A DNA stretch of 64,000 nucleotides from Caldatribacterium sp964426875 (lineage in GTDB: Bacteria > Atribacterota > Atribacteria > Atribacterales > Caldatribacteriaceae), in contig CAYRSB010000001.1 in the NCBI GenBank assembly GCA_964426875.1, positions 124,001-188,000 on the forward strand. The letters run 5' to 3'. The notes under the pieces are model-generated. The model was not told the DNA's origin and ran no database searches. It worked only from the letters and a program-made list of their open reading frames with translations. A program made the position numbers and the translations under genes. This document shows positions 8,928 to 16,989 of this stretch, piece by piece; within the stretch, counting starts at the first letter, position 1; each line of letters begins with the position of its first letter.

Positions 8928-10266
8928 GGAACGACTTCGATCACGCCTGAGACCATCCCCATCCAGCAGGTAAATTTGAACCTACCGGTTCTTGTAGGCG
9001 TGAACTCTTTGACGGTGGTAATTCCGCGGACGATTTTTATCTCTTCTGGGAAGAGACCAGGGACGATAATGGCGTCGGTACATCGACTCACGCCGCGGTC
9101 AATTATTTCCCACCGAACAGGTGTGCTCACTTTGACTTTGAAAGTGTTAGGGATGTATCGAAAAGCAGATGTTTCCATGGTAATGACCTGCTTGTCCCTT
9201 TCGAGAAAAGCCAATGAAGTCTTTTCTCGAGAAGTGAAGAAGGTAGGAGATACTGCGTTGCCTGGGCTTTTGATCCCCCACACGTTGAGCTGGGCATGAA
9301 TGGTGAAGAAGGCAAAAAAGATAACCATGACACCGGCGGCCTTGAGTGCTATGCGGGAAAGGCGAGGGTGACGAAAAACGGTTGTGCTTGAAAAACCGAT
9401 GATCCAAAGAGCGGGAAAGGTGCCCAAGGCAAAGAACCCCATTATGAGACTTCCCCGGGGAGCGTTTGCAGACATCAGGGCTACACTTTGGGCCGTCATT
9501 GTGAAGCCGCAGGGTAGAATGACCGTGGCTACTCCTTTCAAAAAAGAGGCTGGTAAAGAAGGAGCTCTACCTGCTTGTACTGTCCTCAGAATAGGGATTT
9601 TAGAAAAAAATGCAAAAGGAGAGAAAACATTGGTTACTCCCATCATGTGAAGCCCTGAAAAGAAGAGCCCTATTGAAACTACAGTAACCACAATGGTGAA
9701 GAAAGATTGGGAAAGTGCGAGGAGATTGCCCACTGCTCCAAGGAGACCTCCAAAGGCAAAGAAAACGAGGAGTCGTCCGCTGTGAAAGAGGAGTTGGTGG
9801 AGAAGGTTGGCTTTTCTCTCTGGGACTTTTCTGCCCATTCTCTTGCAAGGGCAATGATGAGACTCCCTACAAGGGCTGCGCAGTTTGAAGTTCCTGCGAT
9901 CGCACCGAAAAGGAAGAGTGCCCATAGGGAAGGCTGGGAGTGCATGCTCAAAGATTTGCCCCAAGGAACTTTTTGCCAGAAAAGAAAAAGCCCCACAAAA
10001 AGTGCCGCAATGGCTATAGAAAGAAGAGAGTCTTTGGGTCTTAGGGGGAGAGAGGAATCAGGGAAAGTGTACCCTTCTTCTTGAAAGAGAGCATTGAGCT
10101 CTTGGGGAGTGAAAGGATTTTCTCTGTATTGCACGGTGAGGATTTTTTGGTTGAGGTTGACAAAAGCAGCGATCACGTTTTCGCGAGTAGTAAGTTTTCC
10201 CTCAATAAGCAGCGCACAACTTGGACAGTGTATTTCCTGCACCTTATAAACCTTTGTGGTTGGCAT
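8924..10266 (-). pseudogene. HMA / TauE-SafE (DsbD_2-like) membrane protein / cupredoxin-like fusion, split by a one-base frameshift
   Basis: Two overlapping minus-strand frames make one protein of about 446 residues. Frame one (9679-10266) gives a heavy-metal-associated domain with CPSC (HCPSCALLIEGKL) and the first membrane helices (GAIAGTSNCAALVGSLIIAL). Frame two (to 8924) continues with SGRLLVFFAFGGLLGAVGN, more helices, and a C-terminal domain with a cysteine and a CWMGM motif resembling a cupredoxin copper site. Adding one A to the A-run at 9812-9815 restores a continuous SQREKANLLHQLLFHSGRLL reading. It could be a real mutation or an assembly error. The AAAGGAGG site precedes the ATG. 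Divergent from copA, so a role in copper handling or export is likely. Confidence 0.75.
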
Positions 10267-10295
10267 GTGCTCGGCCTCCTTTGGAGTAGGCCTTC

Positions 10296-10324
10296 TTGAC
10301 CTAAGAATATTAATCTGATAAAAT
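10296..10324 (+). promoter_or_regulatory. Promoter for the CopA-type ATPase
   Basis: TTGACC at 10296-10301, a 17-base spacer and TAAAAT at 10319-10324, with TG one base before the -10 box. It sits in the 141-base divergent region between the two copper genes. Confidence 0.6.
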
Positions 10325-10328
10325 TAAT
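10309..10328. promoter_or_regulatory. Candidate operator: ATTAAT repeated 8 bases apart across the -10 box
   Basis: ATTAAT occurs at 10309-10314 and again at 10323-10328, each self-palindromic, together forming a symmetric 20-base site that covers the -10 element. This is where a copper repressor would be expected to bind, but no CsoR or CopY gene is in the window. Confidence 0.35.
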
Positions 10329-10407
10329 AGAAAATATAGAATTGATGGATATATTCATATCGGAAAAGAATTCGTTTGTCAAGGGCTTGAAGGGAAGGGA
10401 ATACGAC

Positions 10408-13400
10408 GTGGCAAAAGAGCGAATCACCTTGAGCATTGAGACGGGTGTGCATCGTCAAGACTCCTTCGAGGGTATCGAAGAGACCCTCAGGAAACTCCCG
10501 GGTGTCTACGAAGTTGTGGTCTCTCAAGAGGACGAAAAGATCACTGTGGTTTTCGATCCTCAAAAGACGTCTCAAGAAGAGTTGATCCGTACAATTGAGA
10601 GATTAGGGTCCGCAGAGAAAAGGGAAAGTGCTCCATCTCCGCAGAGGGTATCTTTCCGCATCTTGGGTATGCACTGCACGGCATGCGCCATGCTCATTGA
10701 GCGGGAGCTCAAAAAGCAAAAAGGGGTTAAGGAAGCCCAGGTGAGTTTTGCTTCTGAGAAAGCCCAGGTCGTCTTTGATCCTCGCTCTATTCGGGTAGGG
10801 CAGTTGATTCAAACCATAGAACGTATAGGGTACAAAGCTTCGTTGGCCGACGAGGAAAGTTCTCGCTTTTTCCAGGAGGAACAAATACGAAAGTTTGCCA
10901 CCGGTTTCTGGATGAGCGTCTTTTTAAGTCTTCCCTTGGCCTATTTTATGTTCCTTGATTTTATTCCTCGCCTGCCGGGAGGGTCTTTTCTTCCTCCTCT
11001 TGTAGCTTTGCTCTCCCTCCTTTGTGCTACTCCCATTCAATTTTGGTTGGGATGGCCTTTCTATCGGGGAATGTGGTCGAACCTTCGCTTAAAATCTTTT
11101 AACCACGACAGTCTTATTGCCATCGGAACCTCGGTAGCCTACGGGTACAGCCTCTATAACTTCGTGCGTTACATCGTTGTGTATCGGTCTCCTGTGGGGA
11201 TAGGGGGAACAAAAATTCACGAAATTTACTTCGAGGTCTCTGCTTTTCTTATCACCTTTGTGCTCTTAGGGAAGTGGCTTGAGGCAAAAACCAAGGGTAG
11301 GACTTCTGAGGCCATCGAAAGGCTCCTCAGTCTCCAGGCAAAGACAGCCCGGGTGAGAAGGAATGGGGTGTTACTTGACATTCCTCTTGAAGAGGTACAA
11401 GTGGGGGATGTGGTGGCAGTCCGCCCTGGGGAAAAGATTCCGGTTGATGGGGAGGTAATTGAAGGATATTCGGCGGTGGATGAGTCACTTCTTACAGGGG
11501 AAAGTATCCCGGTGGAGAAGAAACCCGGTGACATGGTGGTGGGGTCAACGCTCAACAGAACTGGGAGTCTGACCATTGTTGCCACACGGGTGGGAAAAGA
11601 CACGGTGTTCGCACGAATAATTCAGTTGGTAGAAGAAGCACAAAACTCCAAAGCTCCAATTCAGGCATTTGCGGATCGGGTGGCCCGTATTTTTGTTCCT
11701 CTTGTCTTGGGAGTATCTGTATTGACTTTTGGAGTATGGTACCTTGTGATAGGTGCTTCTCTTTCTTTCTCACTCTTGGCCTCTGTCTCGGTTCTTGTCA
11801 TTGCTTGTCCTTGTGCTCTGGGTTTAGCCACGCCAACGGCCTTGATGGTGGGCACAGGCAAGGGAGCAGAGCATGGTGTCCTGATCAAAGGAGGCGAGGC
11901 ACTCGAGAAAGCACAGGGCATTCAGGTTGTTGTCTTTGACAAGACGGGTACCCTCACCTATGGACGACCTCAGGTGACAGATGTGGTAGCGCTTTCTTTG
12001 CCTTCTGAGGAGATACTCTGCATTGCCGCTGCTGTGGAGCAGGCCTCGGAACATCCCCTGGCGGAAGCCATCGTTGAGGAAGCCCAAAAGAGGGGACTTT
12101 CTTTGAGTACTGTTTCAGAATTCCGAGCCCTTCCTGGACAGGGTGTGGAGGGGGTAGTGGACGGAGAACGGTACTTTTTGGGTAGCCATCGCTTTATTGT
12201 GGAGAAAACCCACGTAGCTACGGCCCAGGTGGAGGAAATCGTTGAAGAATTGGAAAAACAGGGCAAAACGGTTGTCCTCCTTGCGAAGGTTGAAACGGTG
12301 CTTGGAGTGATAGGAATTGCCGATATCCTGAAAGAATCGGTTCCTTTGGTGGTCCAAGCTTTGAAGAAAAGGGGGAAAGCGGTGTACATGCTCACTGGCG
12401 ACGGTCGGCGGGTTGCCAAGGCCGTCGCTCATCAGGCGGGTATCGACAAGGTTTTAGCTGAGGTTCTTCCTGAAGGAAAAGTGGATGAAGTGAAACGATT
12501 GCAAGCCCAGGGGAAAAAGGTAGCCTTTGTAGGGGACGGTGTCAACGATGCTCCTGCACTGGCCCAGGCCGATCTTGGCATTGCCATGGCCAGGGGAGCC
12601 GATGTAGCTCTGGAAGCCGGAGATATCATTCTTGCTCACGATGACCCACAAGGAGTTGTAACGGCTTTTGAGCTTGCTGAGAAGACTCTGGGAAAAATCC
12701 GACAGAATTTCTTCTTTGCTTTCTTCTATAACCTCTTAGGTATTCCGGTAGCGGCTCGGGTATTTGCCCACTTTGGCCTTGTACTCAAACCCGAACTCGC
12801 GGGATTGGCCATGGCTTTGAGTTCAGTGTCGGTGGTGACGAATTCGCTCCTTCTTCGGAGATTCCGTCCGGGGAGACGAGATGTCATCTCAACTCTTGCT
12901 CCTCTTTTTATGGCCATCATCTTTACCCTACTCTTTTTTGGCTTTGCCCGTTTCAGCTCCGTCATGGAACACATGGTGCCCCTTTCTGCTCTGTCTACAT
13001 GGCGAGAAGCTGGTGTGTATATGGCTGAAAATGTAGCTCGAGTCAGTTTTACTCCTTCTGGGCAACCAAGGTTCTTTTTGGGTGTGGTGACTATAGACTA
13101 TCCTCTTTTTGAGGCTCAGGAGGGGGCATTGAATCTTCTTCCTGGAGAAATGATTTTGGGTTTTGAAGAAGCTCGCATGATGCGCAAAGAAAAACTTTTC
13201 AAGAGAGTTGGTGACGTACTTTTGGATTTCTTCGGCCTTCCTCAGGTGAAGATTGTAGGAGTACTTCGACCTACTGGCACAATGCTCGACCACTATCATT
13301 TTGTGCGTCTTGAAACCTTGATGCGGCTTCGTACGGTAGCGAGGGTGCAGGTACTTTTGGGAGAGGAATTTCCGGCTTTTTTCTATGTGGTGAGAGAGGA

Positions 13401-13644
13401 GAGTTTACCTCACCAGCTCCCGGGACTCTCTCTTTCGGATTTTGCCCGACGTGATTCTTACTATCCCATGTACCTCGGTTTTGTTGAGGCAGAGATGATG
13501 AAACGGAAGGGATCTTTCCGTCGAGTTGGAGATCGATTAGAGAATTTCTTCGGTCGCCAAGTGATCGTAGCAGGTATTCTCCCTCGGACTCAGACGATGC
13601 TCGATTATTTCCGCTTTGTGAGCGAGGAATTCTTCACAGAATAG
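10408..13644 (+). CDS. copA: Copper-translocating P1B-type ATPase with a duplicated C-terminal extension
   Basis: 1078 residues, against about 750-830 for usual CopA. An N-terminal HMA-like domain lacks its CxxC, and a second has HCTAC (C90, C93). The CPC membrane motif is at 467-469, TGES in the actuator domain, the phosphorylated DKTGT at D511 and GDGVNDAP near 710, so transport of Cu+ or Ag+ is expected. After the normal last helix pair a further hydrophobic segment (about 830-849) leads into a 225-residue tail containing two copies of one motif (about 917-966 and 1022-1072; both have RVGD, FFG and TMLD). I do not recognise that tail. The GTG at 10408 is preceded by GGGAAGGGA; a frame start at 10342 also exists. 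Confidence 0.9.
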   Translation: MAKERITLSIETGVHRQDSFEGIEETLRKLPGVYEVVVSQEDEKITVVFDPQKTSQEELIRTIERLGSAEKRESAPSPQRVSFRILGMHCTACAMLIERELKKQKGVKEAQVSFASEKAQVVFDPRSIRVGQLIQTIERIGYKASLADEESSRFFQEEQIRKFATGFWMSVFLSLPLAYFMFLDFIPRLPGGSFLPPLVALLSLLCATPIQFWLGWPFYRGMWSNLRLKSFNHDSLIAIGTSVAYGYSLYNFVRYIVVYRSPVGIGGTKIHEIYFEVSAFLITFVLLGKWLEAKTKGRTSEAIERLLSLQAKTARVRRNGVLLDIPLEEVQVGDVVAVRPGEKIPVDGEVIEGYSAVDESLLTGESIPVEKKPGDMVVGSTLNRTGSLTIVATRVGKDTVFARIIQLVEEAQNSKAPIQAFADRVARIFVPLVLGVSVLTFGVWYLVIGASLSFSLLASVSVLVIACPCALGLATPTALMVGTGKGAEHGVLIKGGEALEKAQGIQVVVFDKTGTLTYGRPQVTDVVALSLPSEEILCIAAAVEQASEHPLAEAIVEEAQKRGLSLSTVSEFRALPGQGVEGVVDGERYFLGSHRFIVEKTHVATAQVEEIVEELEKQGKTVVLLAKVETVLGVIGIADILKESVPLVVQALKKRGKAVYMLTGDGRRVAKAVAHQAGIDKVLAEVLPEGKVDEVKRLQAQGKKVAFVGDGVNDAPALAQADLGIAMARGADVALEAGDIILAHDDPQGVVTAFELAEKTLGKIRQNFFFAFFYNLLGIPVAARVFAHFGLVLKPELAGLAMALSSVSVVTNSLLLRRFRPGRRDVISTLAPLFMAIIFTLLFFGFARFSSVMEHMVPLSALSTWREAGVYMAENVARVSFTPSGQPRFFLGVVTIDYPLFEAQEGALNLLPGEMILGFEEARMMRKEKLFKRVGDVLLDFFGLPQVKIVGVLRPTGTMLDHYHFVRLETLMRLRTVARVQVLLGEEFPAFFYVVREESLPHQLPGLSLSDFARRDSYYPMYLGFVEAEMMKRKGSFRRVGDRLENFFGRQVIVAGILPRTQTMLDYFRFVSEEFFTE

Positions 13645-13655
13645 AAGGGGGACTT

Positions 13656-13679
13656 GAGGCGTTCTTTTTCGAACGCTTC
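13656..13679 (+). terminator. Stem-loop after copA, possible weak terminator
   Basis: GAGGCGTTC pairs with GAACGCTTC around a TTTTTC loop, giving a 9-bp stem 11 bases after the stop codon. No run of T follows the stem, so termination would be weak or factor-assisted. Confidence 0.3.
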
Positions 13680-13682
13680 ATG

Positions 13683-13985
13683 TATATAAGTTCAACACCG
13701 CTGAGACCCTTGAGGTACCCCCCTCTTTCGTACTCCCAGAGACTTCTGTATCCACGGTAGAAGGTATTTTGGGCAACGCTGTGCTCTTTTGGGTGGTGGC
13801 CAAAGAGTACCTCCCGACAAACTCGAGGACCTCAAAACCAGTTGTTTCAGGGCAGAGGGGAAGGGTACCACAATGGTTGAGGAACGCTCTCTCAAGAAGG
13901 AGGACAAACTTCCCTCTCCTCTTATAGGGCCTCTCATTCTTTTTCTCCGTCCTGAGTGTTTCGTTTCTCTCCGAGACTACACAGA
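13683..13985 (-). repeat. Intergenic repeat, copy A (diverged)
   Basis: The 534 bases between copA and the M24 peptidase hold no convincing gene. The minus strand from 13878 to 13683 aligns with the plus strand at 24469-24701. Shared blocks include TGGTACCCTTCCCC versus TAGTATCCTTCCCC, GAGGTCCTCGAGTTT versus GAAGTCCTCAAGTTT, GGCCAC, and GTGTTGAAC at the end. The last 70 bases also match the copy at 16065-16182, including GGATACAG. Short similar protein-like stretches (EVLEFVGRYSLAT) appear in copy B as EVLKFTKRYLVAT, so these may be relics of one mobile gene or a non-coding element. Confidence 0.5.
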
Positions 13986-14089
13986 GGCCGCGAAGCCCCG
14001 CGTTACCCGGTTACAGAGGTTTTTTTGTGTACAGATCTCTTGAGAATTCTTTCTTGTCGTGCCTGGATAAAGGAGGTGGTCTTGCGGAG

Positions 14090-14118
14090 GTGCCACAAAG
14101 ATGGCCAAAGGATATAAT
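14090..14118 (+). promoter_or_regulatory. Promoter for the M24-family gene
   Basis: GTGCCA at 14090-14095, a 17-base spacer and a perfect TATAAT at 14113-14118. It is followed by GAGGAGGG and the ATG at 14179. Confidence 0.5.
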
Positions 14119-14178
14119 CACTGGTAGGGGAGTCGTCCAGGATTATACTGCTCTGTATATGAGGAGGGCGATCATCGT

Positions 14179-14967
14179 ATGGCTTACTATGACGGTCGGG
14201 AAATGGAAAAGAGGGTCGAAAGAGTAAGGGAAATACTCGAAAAGTATAATCTTGATTTTGTTCTCGTGTACTACGACGAGTTCAACCTGGCAAACGCCTG
14301 GTATCTCACCGCGTGGTGTCCCCAGTTTGAGAATGGAGCAGTCCTGGTACCCCGAGAAGGAAACCTGATGATACTGGGTGGACCGGAGAGTGAGCCCTTT
14401 GCCAGAATGGACAGTGCNNNNNNNNNNNNNNNNNNNNNNNNNNNNNNNNNNNNNNNNNNNNNNNNNNNNNNNNNNNNNNNNNNNNNNNNNNNNNNNNNNN
14501 NNNNNNNNNNNNNNNNNGTTATGGTGGGGTTATCTCCCCGATGGAAGGGATACTGTGGGTGTGTTGGCAATACCCTACCGGTGAGTGGAGAGTTCACAAA
14601 AGAACAGAGGGAATGCATAAAACACTTGCAAGAAGCGATGTTCCTTGCCCGCGAGCAGCTCAAGCCTGGGAAGGTGGGGAAGGAAATAGATGCACCGGTC
14701 AGAACTTACTTTGGGAGAATAGGCTATTTCAGGTATCTTGTATGTCCCTTCGTGCACTCCATAGGCCTGAGCGAGGCTGAGCAACCTTTCTTTGGTCCTC
14801 ACAGTATCGATGTTCTGGAGCCGGGGATAACCGTGTGTATCGATGTAAGCTTCTTTGGACATCCGGATTTCTACGGAGCCAGGATAGAGACCGGGTATGA
14901 AATAACCGAGTCTGGTGCTATACCCCTCAGCGAGGAGACAGAGAGGATGCTCCTTGGAGAAGTGTGA
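14179..14967 (+). CDS. M24-family (creatinase/Xaa-Pro dipeptidase-like) protein, interrupted by an assembly gap
   Basis: The visible N-terminal 80 residues (LVYYDEFNLANAWYLTAW, VLVPREGNLMILGGPES) match the creatinase N-terminal domain. After the N gap the C-terminal pita-bread domain appears (EQLKPGKVGKEID, FVHSIGL, EPGITVCIDVSFFG, RIETGYEIT). The segment where metal-binding aspartates and TRT are normal reads GYCGCVGNTLPVSG, so at least one metal ligand seems absent, pointing to a creatinase-like hydrolase without the usual metal centre. Visible residues total 229; the family normally has 350-400, so the gap likely hides well over 33 codons and the shared frame across it is fortuitous. Confidence 0.75.
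   Translation: MAYYDGREMEKRVERVREILEKYNLDFVLVYYDEFNLANAWYLTAWCPQFENGAVLVPREGNLMILGGPESEPFARMDSXXXXXXXXXXXXXXXXXXXXXXXXXXXXXXXXXXVMVGLSPRWKGYCGCVGNTLPVSGEFTKEQRECIKHLQEAMFLAREQLKPGKVGKEIDAPVRTYFGRIGYFRYLVCPFVHSIGLSEAEQPFFGPHSIDVLEPGITVCIDVSFFGHPDFYGARIETGYEITESGAIPLSEETERMLLGEV
14418..14517. other. Assembly gap of 100 N
   Basis: Exactly 100 N, the conventional placeholder for a gap of unknown size. It lies inside the M24-family gene. Confidence 0.98.
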
Positions 14968-14988
14968 AAGAGGCAAGCCTCTTTTTCC
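14967..14988 (+). terminator. Intrinsic terminator after the M24-family gene
   Basis: AAAGAGGC and GCCTCTTT form a near-perfect 8-bp palindrome with a two-base centre, followed by a run of T. It starts at the stop codon. Confidence 0.6.
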
Positions 14989-15130
14989 TTGCTCTTTTAG
15001 CCTTTCACCGAGGCTGGGGACTGGTACTTGCGCAACGTGGTTTTTGCCCTAAGGTATCTGAGAAGACCCTTCTTTTAACGGGCTCGGGAGGGTTTTCCTT
15101 TATCGTTTCGCCAATCCTCAGGCATATTCT

Positions 15131-15886
15131 CTACTGAATTGTGTACCCCCCATCGATGACCAGGGTTTCCCCAGTAATCATGTTTGCAGCATCAGAGGCA
15201 AGAAAGAGCACTGCAGCAGCAATTTCCTGGGGAAGAGCAAAGCGCCCGATGGGAATTTTCTTCTTCATCGCTTCTCCTACCTCTCCTGCCCAGGCTTTCT
15301 CGGCCATCTCAGTAAGAACAACGGTGGGGGCAATAGCGTTCACGGTGACGCCAAACTCTCCCCACTCAAGGGCCAACACCTTCGTCATACTGATGAGGCC
15401 AGCTTTGCTCACGCAGTAGGCGACATGCTTGTCAAGGGCCACGATCCCTGCCTGGGAAGCGATGTTGATGATCTTCCCACTCCGTCTTTTGATCATCTCT
15501 CTCCCCACAAGCTGGGAGAGCAGAAAAGGGGCTTTCAGATTCACGGCTAGGGTCTTGTCCCAATACTCTTCTGGAAGATTCTCGGCGTCGTCAAGGAAAG
15601 AAATGCCAGCATTGTTGACCAGGACGTCGATAGTACCGAAGACCTCAAGCACCTTTGACACCACCTGGGGAAGGTGGTGGAAATCCGTGAGGTCAGCCAC
15701 GATAGGGAGAGCTCTGCACCCAAAATTTTCCACTTCTTTGGCTACTTGTTCTACCTCCTTTTTGAGGTCCAAGAGAGCAAGATCGGCCCCCTTTTCAGCA
15801 AAAAGAAGGGCAATGGCCCTTCCGATTCCCCGTGCTGCTCCGGTAACCAAAGCAACCTTTCCAGAAAGAGAGAAATCAAAAGGCAT
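15131..15886 (-). CDS. SDR family oxidoreductase (FabG/glucose-dehydrogenase-like)
   Basis: 251 residues, complete. TGAARGIG is the cofactor loop, VLVNNAG the structural motif, and AYCVSK contains the catalytic Tyr and Lys, with NIAS supplying the serine region. The C-terminus GETLVIDGGYTIQ is typical of classical SDRs. The acidic residue in LLDLKKE after the second strand suggests NAD(H). The physiological substrate is unknown. AAGGAGGG lies seven bases before the ATG. It stands alone, flanked by the M24-family terminator and by a repeat-containing intergenic region. Confidence 0.88.
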   Translation of the reverse strand: MPFDFSLSGKVALVTGAARGIGRAIALLFAEKGADLALLDLKKEVEQVAKEVENFGCRALPIVADLTDFHHLPQVVSKVLEVFGTIDVLVNNAGISFLDDAENLPEEYWDKTLAVNLKAPFLLSQLVGREMIKRRSGKIINIASQAGIVALDKHVAYCVSKAGLISMTKVLALEWGEFGVTVNAIAPTVVLTEMAEKAWAGEVGEAMKKKIPIGRFALPQEIAAAVLFLASDAANMITGETLVIDGGYTIQ

Positions 15887-15910
15887 GCAACAACCCTCCT
15901 TTCTGCGAGA

Positions 15911-15919
15911 AGTATAGCA
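15911..15919 (-). promoter_or_regulatory. Probable extended -10 element for the SDR gene
   Basis: Minus strand TGCTATACT fits TGnTATAAT with one mismatch, about 25 bases before the SDR start. Confidence 0.42.
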
Positions 15920-16064
15920 CGGGTGTTCTGTTTTGGATTGATCCTAACACAATCTTTAGTGTTGAAAAACGGGGAGACTCAATCAAGCTTCTCAAGGATA
16001 TTTTTTTACTCCTTATGGGGATAGGGTAAGTTAAGTCCTCAAAACCATAAGTGACACTTCAGGT

Positions 16065-16182
16065 GTGGACCGGGGAGGCTTACACAACACCAAAAGACCT
16101 TACAGGGAAAGGATACAGGAATTCTGGGACTATAAAAGGAGAAGGATTGCTCCAAGCGTCTGGCCGTGTTGAACCTATACAC
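16065..16182 (+). repeat. Intergenic repeat, copy C (diverged)
   Basis: This plus-strand segment aligns with the minus strand of the 13.7-kb copy. Shared blocks are GGATACAG, a TCTGGGA stretch, a purine-rich block and the terminal GTGTTGAAC at 16166-16174 followed by CTATA. Coding frames are broken relative to copy A. The rest of the region from 15920 to 16443 shows no convincing gene. Confidence 0.45.
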
Positions 16183-16443
16183 TCCTCAAGAGCTTCTGCC
16201 CCAATCTCTGGAGGATTCCTGGACTGTTCCCCGCGGTTCCCTTTGTGATGTTGCTCTGAGCCCTGTGAGGTAGGATTTTATCTTCTCGGGGATTGTCCCT
16301 TTTTGTCTTTTCCTCTTGCTGGACGGTGGTACAGTTGGGGCTCGGCCGGATGGAGAAAGCGGAGAGCTTTCCGATGTGGGTGTCAGAGGTCCTTTTCAAG
16401 TCGCCCGGGGCCGTCACGGTTGCATCCTCACCTGGAATCTCCT

Positions 16444-16616
16444 TTACCGAAAGAGCTTCCCCAGCATCCTCCCGGCGATCTTCCCAAAGTCCTCCGAGCA
16501 ACTCTTTTAGTCCAAGCTTCCGGTCCCCGGCTTAGGGCTTCAAGGTCTCCCAATGCTCGGGCAGTTTTGTAGAGCGTTCCTCGCACTCGAGAGATACCTG
16601 TCTTTCTCTTGGCCAT
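16444..16616 (-). pseudogene. Small basic protein of unknown function, apparent one-base frameshift near its end
   Basis: The minus strand starts MAKRKTGISRVRGTLYKTAR after a GGAGGGGG ribosome site and is rich in Lys and Arg. The literal frame runs to a stop at 16428 with an unnatural ending (SPGGCWGSSFGKGDSR). Adding one A at about 16480-16482 gives GKIAGRMLGKLFR and a stop at 16444-16446, a much more natural end for a basic 57-residue protein. I recall similar small hypothetical proteins ending this way but cannot name a family. It could be a nucleic-acid-binding protein. Real frameshift or sequencing error cannot be separated here. Confidence 0.5.
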
Positions 16617-16636
16617 CCTCGCCCCCTCCGAAGAAG

Positions 16637-16645
16637 ATTCTACCA
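16637..16645 (-). promoter_or_regulatory. Probable extended -10 element for the small basic protein
   Basis: Minus strand TGGTAGAAT, identical to the element at 1388-1396, about 20 bases before the ATG. Confidence 0.4.
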
Positions 16646-16817
16646 TAGGGGGAAGAAATTAGGGTCTGAGCAAGAAGGAAGTCCCTGGGGGAAAGCACCT
16701 TATTCCCCTAAAAACGTCAGGGCTAAAAGAAAATCGCTGCGTGTCAGGGATAACAGACCCAGGGTTTTGGAGGGAGCAGGAAAAGCTGGAAGAATGGCTC
16801 TGGTTTTATAGAAATCC

Positions 16818-16905
16818 TGGTGCCGAAGGCGGGAGTCGAACCCGCATGGACTTTCCGCCCACTGGAGCCTGATTCCAGCGCGTCTGCCAATTCCGCCACT
16901 TCGGC
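16818..16905 (-). tRNA. tRNA-Leu (anticodon CAG)
   Basis: The minus strand folds as a class II tRNA. The acceptor stem GCCGAAG pairs with CTTCGGC, and CCA is encoded. The anticodon arm CTGGA / TCCAG encloses loop ATCAGGC with anticodon CAG. A short variable arm follows, then the T arm with GGTTCGACTCC. The length is 88 bases including CCA. Confidence 0.95.
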
Positions 16906-16968
16906 ACAGGCAGTATAACAATAAGGTATCCTCCCCTCTCTTGTCAAGAAGCTCCCGACCAGGCGGAA

Positions 16969-16977
16969 TGGTATAAT
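16969..16977 (+). promoter_or_regulatory. Extended -10 promoter immediately before a hypothetical gene
   Basis: TGGTATAAT is a perfect extended -10. The nearest TTGTCA is 25 bases away and too far for a normal -35. The expected transcription start (about 16984-16987) falls on or next to the GTG/ATG start, so the mRNA may be leaderless. Confidence 0.5.
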
Positions 16978-16989
16978 ATCCAGGGAGTG

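Noticed and set aside
9805..9820. Programmed -1 frameshift in the copper membrane protein
   Set aside because: No X-XXY-YYZ heptamer or following structure is seen; a one-base deletion explains the join more simply.
13692..13937. 81-codon minus-strand frame and the overlapping plus-strand frame 13789-14043
   Set aside because: Both fall in repeat copy A, and their readings are not maintained in the other copies.
16175..16501. 108-codon minus-strand frame downstream of the small basic protein
   Set aside because: Composition looks random, no ribosome site, and it overlaps the better supported small basic protein.
16941..16977. TTGTCA as -35 partner of the TATAAT before the 125-residue hypothetical gene
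   Set aside because: The spacer is 25 bases, too long for a standard promoter.
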